Assembly (NCBI RefSeq): GCF_019443105.1
Contig: NZ_JAHZIJ010000001.1
Span: forward strand, 806,001 to 870,000
Origin: Paenibacillus oenotherae
GTDB lineage: Bacteria > Bacillota > Bacilli > Paenibacillales > Paenibacillaceae
Length of the DNA stretch: 64,000 nucleotides
Reading direction: 5' to 3'
In this document: in pieces, positions 61,101-64,000 of the stretch
Numbering within the stretch: the first letter of the stretch is position 1
How the letters are laid out: every line of letters starts with the position of its first letter
Translations under genes and position numbers: made by a program
Notes under the pieces: model-generated
What the model saw: the letters and a program-made list of their open reading frames with translations, nothing else
What the model was told of the DNA's origin: nothing
The model's database searches: none

Positions 61101-64000
61101 ACGAACCCCGATCGTCTCCTGTTTCAGCTGCCCTTTGGGTGTATAGGCAAAGATGCTTTTCATCGTGCTGCTATCCGTATTCACGCTGCCTTCTGCCCGC
61201 TCTTCCACAGCAGCCACCTGATGATCCGTCGTATAGGCGGTAAAAGCTTTCGTAACCCTCTCACGCTGCTGTTCGGCGGGATTGGCCGGGTTCGGATACT
61301 GCTGATCCTGCGTGACGGTGTTCGGCAGAAACTCGTACGCATGTCCGGCAGCGTAATACGCCGTCTCCGTCGTCACAGTCGTCTTCTGATCAGTGCTGCG
61401 TGTCGTTTGACGACTAACTTGGTGGAAAGGTCCCCCATATTCCATCGTCGTCGTGGTGCCCAGCGCATCCTTGACGGTCAGCGGCTGCCCCCAGTCATCA
61501 TAGCTCGTCTGCTGTATCAGGTCCGTCGTCTTGTAAAGGGGCGGATTCTGGTTGTCCGTCACATTGCCTGCATAGCTGTACACTTTGCTTGGCTGTGAGA
61601 GCCGGAGTTCAATCGCAGGATTGGCGGCCATCGGGTATTCATAGGCGGTCAGCACATGGTCTTTGTTCGTATAGGTGCCGCCTGATACAGTCCCTGCCCA
61701 CTGCAAATAGTTCCACGGCTGCTTCCAACTGTAGGTTAACAAGTAGCCCGCTGCCTGCGGCTCGATGCGGTACTGCACATAGGCGGTTTCGGTTGACTCT
61801 CCCTGCTGACGATCTTGTCGCAGCGTCTGCTTGTCTCCAAACCGGGAGCTGATCTTCAGGCGCGGCAGCTCCTGCTTGGGCACTTTCCAATATTCGTTGA
61901 ACTGCCAGCCATGATCGGGATGCTCGTTCGTGTAGTAATCGGACAGCAGCCTTGTCGCACCATCCTGCTGGTACAGGTAATCGACCCGTTCCACCGCATG
62001 ATAGCCGAAATATTGCAGGGCATGCTTATCCTGATAGAGCCTTGTCGTGCCCCGGTATTGCTCGCGCTGGGTCAGATTCGTATTCATCCCCCAGCCAGCG
62101 TTGTAGTTCTGGTAGTTGAATTTCACGGTCAGTCCGTTATAGGTATTCACTTTGTTCAGCAGTAGGTAGGCGATTTCTCCGTAGCGCTCTCCGTTCTGCT
62201 GCACGACATCGCCCATTTCCGCCAGTTGGCCGTCTCCCCAGCTCCAGGCTTGTCCAAAGCAGGTTTTGAGCGGATCGCCGCAGGTACCCGTGACCGGCGC
62301 GCCCTGTGCGTCGGAGCGGTAGGTGACGCCGTCGGGCTTGAAGTTGAAGTCAGCCATTTTCGTGCTGTCGACCGGGTAATAGGTATACGATTCCAGCGTA
62401 TGATTGCCTGCCGTCACATCCCGCACCCGGTCCAACTGCCAATAGCCGACATGCTTATCGATGACGCCGACGGCGCCGTTATTTTCGGTCCAGGTCCGGA
62501 TGATCAGATCCGCTGCGGCGCGCGTCACATCGTAGTGGATTTTTTTCGTGACGACGCCGCCCTCGCGCACTTCAAAACCCGTGACAACCCACTTGTCAGC
62601 GGTGCTTGACAGAGAGGTATCCCGTGTACGGAACAGCGTAATGGTCCGACCGTAGGAGTCGGTGATGATAATATTGGCGCTTCCTTCGGGATAGGCATAG
62701 GCGACCGATTCGCCGAAGGCATTCGTTTTTTTCAAAATACGTCCGTCAGGCGAGAAGGTATAGGTCAGCCAGCCACCTTGCACGGCCAGCACATAGTTAC
62801 CCTCCGCATCGATGGTATAGGAGGCATCCTTGTACGGGTAGCGGTAAGGCTCCCAGTTGCGGAATTCGATCGTGCTGCCGTCATCCAAAGTAAAGGCGAC
62901 TTTCAGGTAAAAGCTCTCCAGCAGACCCTTCGCATAGGTCGTTTGATAGCCGCTCGTCTGCACATTGACAGTATCCCCCGTTTGGCACGGATTGTTGGTC
63001 GACGAGCAGGCGACGGTTGTCGCTTTCACTTCTTCGGTGATCGGCTCGGCATGAGCATAAGGCAGGTTCAAATGCCAGCCGGTCGCGATAAAGCCGGTCC
63101 GGTACGGCTGATCCGGCTTCTCGCCGAAGTTGCCACGATTGCCCTCGCCTCCGTTTTCCCCGCCGAACAGGTTTTTGCTAATGTATTGCGGCTCCAAAAT
63201 GTTGCTGTCCAGCGAGTTATACGAGCGGACGAGGTGTATTTCCAGTCCCGTCTTCCCGGATAAGGACAGATCGGTGATCGCCTGATTCGCCGTCCGGTAC
63301 AGCGGATCGACCAGTTGATCGGTGTTGACCCGGTAGCTGTACTCATTCGTAAACGGGCTGTACACATATTTATCGTTGGCCTGAGCGGAGAGAGTAGTGA
63401 CGCTGCTTTTGTTTGTCCGCTTTTTCGATGCTGCCGCTTGGTTGGATTTGCCGTTCTCCTCCTCTTCGGTTGGCTCGTACAGGGGTGCATGTTTAGCTTT
63501 GTAGGTCGGCTTGTTCTGGTGAAAATCCCGATGCTCGGTCGCAATGGGCGCAACCGCTTCGAGCTGCTTGAGCTGGGCGGCAGTTAGGGAGCTGATCGCT
63601 TCGTTCACTTGCTTCGTTTCCCAGCCCAGGATGGTCAGCTTCTCGCTGTCTTGCAACTCGCTCAGCCACTCGGGATAGAAGTAGGCCACGATTTGTTTCA
63701 TCTTGACCGGCAGCTTCCCGATGGCAGCCGCGCGCTCGGAAGGCAGCAGCTCTTCTTTTTTCAGCAGATCCTTCCTGCCTACGCTGGCTTCGAACGCTTG
63801 CAGGGTATCCCCCTTTTTCATCCGGGATTCCGGCTGGGGAGCGGCCTCTTTTTTCGGCTTGGCCGTTCGTTTCTTCGTCGTATCCTCCACGGGCTGGATC
63901 GGCTTTCCAGGCATCTGCTGCTGTTCCGCCGCCTTCCCTTGGGCGTCAGCCGTTTCGGCAAAGGAAGGAACGAGCAGCGTGACGGCGAGTATGAGAAGTG
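58143..64000 (-). CDS. Rhs/YD-repeat (WapA-like) polymorphic toxin, 5-prime end outside window
   Basis: At least 1951 residues. The frame is open to the right edge, where it encodes a hydrophobic signal-like stretch (LLILAVTLLVPSFAETADA), so the true start lies just outside. Then come a Lys/Glu-rich region, an N-terminal domain with an Rhs-type shell start (YVYSPFTNEYSYRVNTDQLV), and many YD repeats (such as YTYDSSGRPKTATDSIG and YRYDARGNLTLVQDAAG). The core closes with RYYDPSMGRFINEDT, with the autocleavage-type DPTG motif. The last about 115 residues after GTGKVPGMPP form a toxin tip with GWKHVVDRHFS and PTSTMTILTDKHGNL, possibly a BECR-fold RNase. It is a secreted contact-dependent or wall-associated antibacterial toxin by family. 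Confidence 0.92.
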   Translation of the reverse strand, partial: LLILAVTLLVPSFAETADAQGKAAEQQQMPGKPIQPVEDTTKKRTAKPKKEAAPQPESRMKKGDTLQAFEASVGRKDLLKKEELLPSERAAAIGKLPVKMKQIVAYFYPEWLSELQDSEKLTILGWETKQVNEAISSLTAAQLKQLEAVAPIATEHRDFHQNKPTYKAKHAPLYEPTEEEENGKSNQAAASKKRTNKSSVTTLSAQANDKYVYSPFTNEYSYRVNTDQLVDPLYRTANQAITDLSLSGKTGLEIHLVRSYNSLDSNILEPQYISKNLFGGENGGEGNRGNFGEKPDQPYRTGFIATGWHLNLPYAHAEPITEEVKATTVACSSTNNPCQTGDTVNVQTSGYQTTYAKGLLESFYLKVAFTLDDGSTIEFRNWEPYRYPYKDASYTIDAEGNYVLAVQGGWLTYTFSPDGRILKKTNAFGESVAYAYPEGSANIIITDSYGRTITLFRTRDTSLSSTADKWVVTGFEVREGGVVTKKIHYDVTRAAADLIIRTWTENNGAVGVIDKHVGYWQLDRVRDVTAGNHTLESYTYYPVDSTKMADFNFKPDGVTYRSDAQGAPVTGTCGDPLKTCFGQAWSWGDGQLAEMGDVVQQNGERYGEIAYLLLNKVNTYNGLTVKFNYQNYNAGWGMNTNLTQREQYRGTTRLYQDKHALQYFGYHAVERVDYLYQQDGATRLLSDYYTNEHPDHGWQFNEYWKVPKQELPRLKISSRFGDKQTLRQDRQQGESTETAYVQYRIEPQAAGYLLTYSWKQPWNYLQWAGTVSGGTYTNKDHVLTAYEYPMAANPAIELRLSQPSKVYSYAGNVTDNQNPPLYKTTDLIQQTSYDDWGQPLTVKDALGTTTTMEYGGPFHQVSRQTTRSTDQKTTVTTETAYYAAGHAYEFLPNTVTQDQQYPNPANPAEQQRERVTKAFTAYTTDHQVAAVEERAEGSVNTDSSTMKSIFAYTPKGQLKQETIGVRLQENEPPSPVTVSYQYDAAGRLQQESYPDGGEAQYTYDHLDRVRSSTFIPGDGESAAQAYTIQYDDASRKVAVTTPDGELLESFYSPFGLALKQQRTVNGTTRVTTKNESSDGQQVRASLPYGESALQTAYTYDSSGRPKTATDSIGQVTSYAYSNGLQTGSAFEMKETVEVSYPDGKTETSFYNRVGQLERLLESSASQTRTTTFTYSPAGELARKEVKALGSSGSEQTEATQYRYDARGNLTLVQDAAGHKTQYVYNHQGQVIMTLVNGKLQSQKSYNELGWQLTGLDGDGKTETFTYNSSGLLTAMTDRNGRTKTYTYTPYMEPSRLSVSDGSSEIYWQENDYAPTTRLLTQTRTSENETLTYGYDEWKRPRTQQVAGRTYTFRYDAYDRLQGIQFPDQQEQVYTYDALSRIASVQYPGMNTVNYTYTRGADNNGYTVAYSSSLQQTFTRNAFGEMKRTEHENASASGRVETYTHDGFSNITSLTETIGTASKSSSFRYDLLNRIQKEVTSEGTSEYGYDGKGNRVTNATTQPSRLPMGERKLTYNAMDMLSNFEQTGIPTGTAQASYTYYGDGLRATKTVNGTLTRYVYVNGRVIEELDSSGNVKARNIWGNELLWRQDKASNKAGYYWYNGHGDVVQIKDASGTEINRYAYDIWGNVTEKSEGMSNPFRYTGEIQDDESGYIYLRARYYDPSMGRFINEDTYKGRVNNPLSQNLYTYVHNNPLINVDPTGNYCVSNNGNWAHAGECGSEDSIYMGADSVYAGRPHIQNGIVMGDILATGKVAWSSTHDSGNYWNLYPDDYSYIRWLAGDNDYYYGLDRDTQLRLRQRLLSGYMNEQISAGFPDFWDGVLWGITLTSLGKKNKETKGTGKVPGMPPIVQSRINISNAGWKHVVDRHFSNKNASQFTISQKELRSMLSSKDIVNSPVIRSMDSADGIRYVREVTLNKSIGLDKFNDFKPTSTMTILTDKHGNLITATPGIIK

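Overview
The window looks like chromosomal DNA from a Paenibacillus-type member of the Bacillota. The support is low-to-mid GC content, strong AGGAGG-type ribosome sites, YesM/YesN two-component genes, CBM25-bearing amylase architecture, a Gram-positive type IV pilus cluster and many structured intergenic repeats. The species call is inference, since no rRNA or tRNA gene is present. Both window ends cut genes: ilvD on the left and a giant Rhs/YD-repeat toxin gene on the right.

Layout. 1-700: end of ilvD and a bidirectional terminator. 747-8600 (minus): a sulfonate-type operon, ssuA-ssuB-ssuC, two flavin-dependent monooxygenases, a divergent SDR and a TauD-like dioxygenase, driven by a clear sigma-A promoter with a short leader terminator. 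8725-12540 (plus): a DHA2-family MFS exporter and an ACT-domain malic enzyme, separated by dispersed repeat A. 12846-22560: a type IV pilus locus, with two plus-strand prepilins facing a minus-strand pilB-C-A-D-M-N-O operon that ends in a prepilin-like beta-helix protein. 23302-28290: a heterodimeric ABC exporter pair, a convergent ABC ATPase and a secreted L,D-transpeptidase. 29074-35836: a sugar-type ABC importer (binding lipoprotein and two permeases, no ATPase) in one operon with a YesM-like kinase and YesN-like regulator. 35925-40570: an OsmC protein and a two-gene Septu-like ATPase + HNH defence module bracketed by dispersed repeats B and C. 40872-46160: a 1718-residue secreted alpha-amylase with a cre site upstream. 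46397-47608: a papain-like cysteine protease followed directly by a chagasin-type inhibitor of cysteine proteases. 47863-55258: a secreted copper-amine-oxidase-N-like protein, a VOC protein, a GlpD-type dehydrogenase, a class III nucleotide cyclase and a BcrA-type ABC pair. 55495-64000: an Rhs toxin locus with one full-length toxin gene, its likely immunity gene, a displaced orphan toxin tail with its own candidate immunity gene, and a decayed third toxin tail with a third candidate immunity gene.

The most notable signals are: (i) an intergenic repeat family found three times with CCTGC..GCAGG hairpins at almost fixed 50/61/51-bp spacing, one copy having 15-bp terminal inverted repeats; (ii) the protease/chagasin pair; (iii) the repeat-bracketed Septu-like module; (iv) the Rhs tip-cassette array; (v) a pilC gene whose only plausible start is CTG; and (vi) an SDR that lacks the whole Ser-Tyr-Lys catalytic set. 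All functional calls are read by eye from sequence, without database searches.
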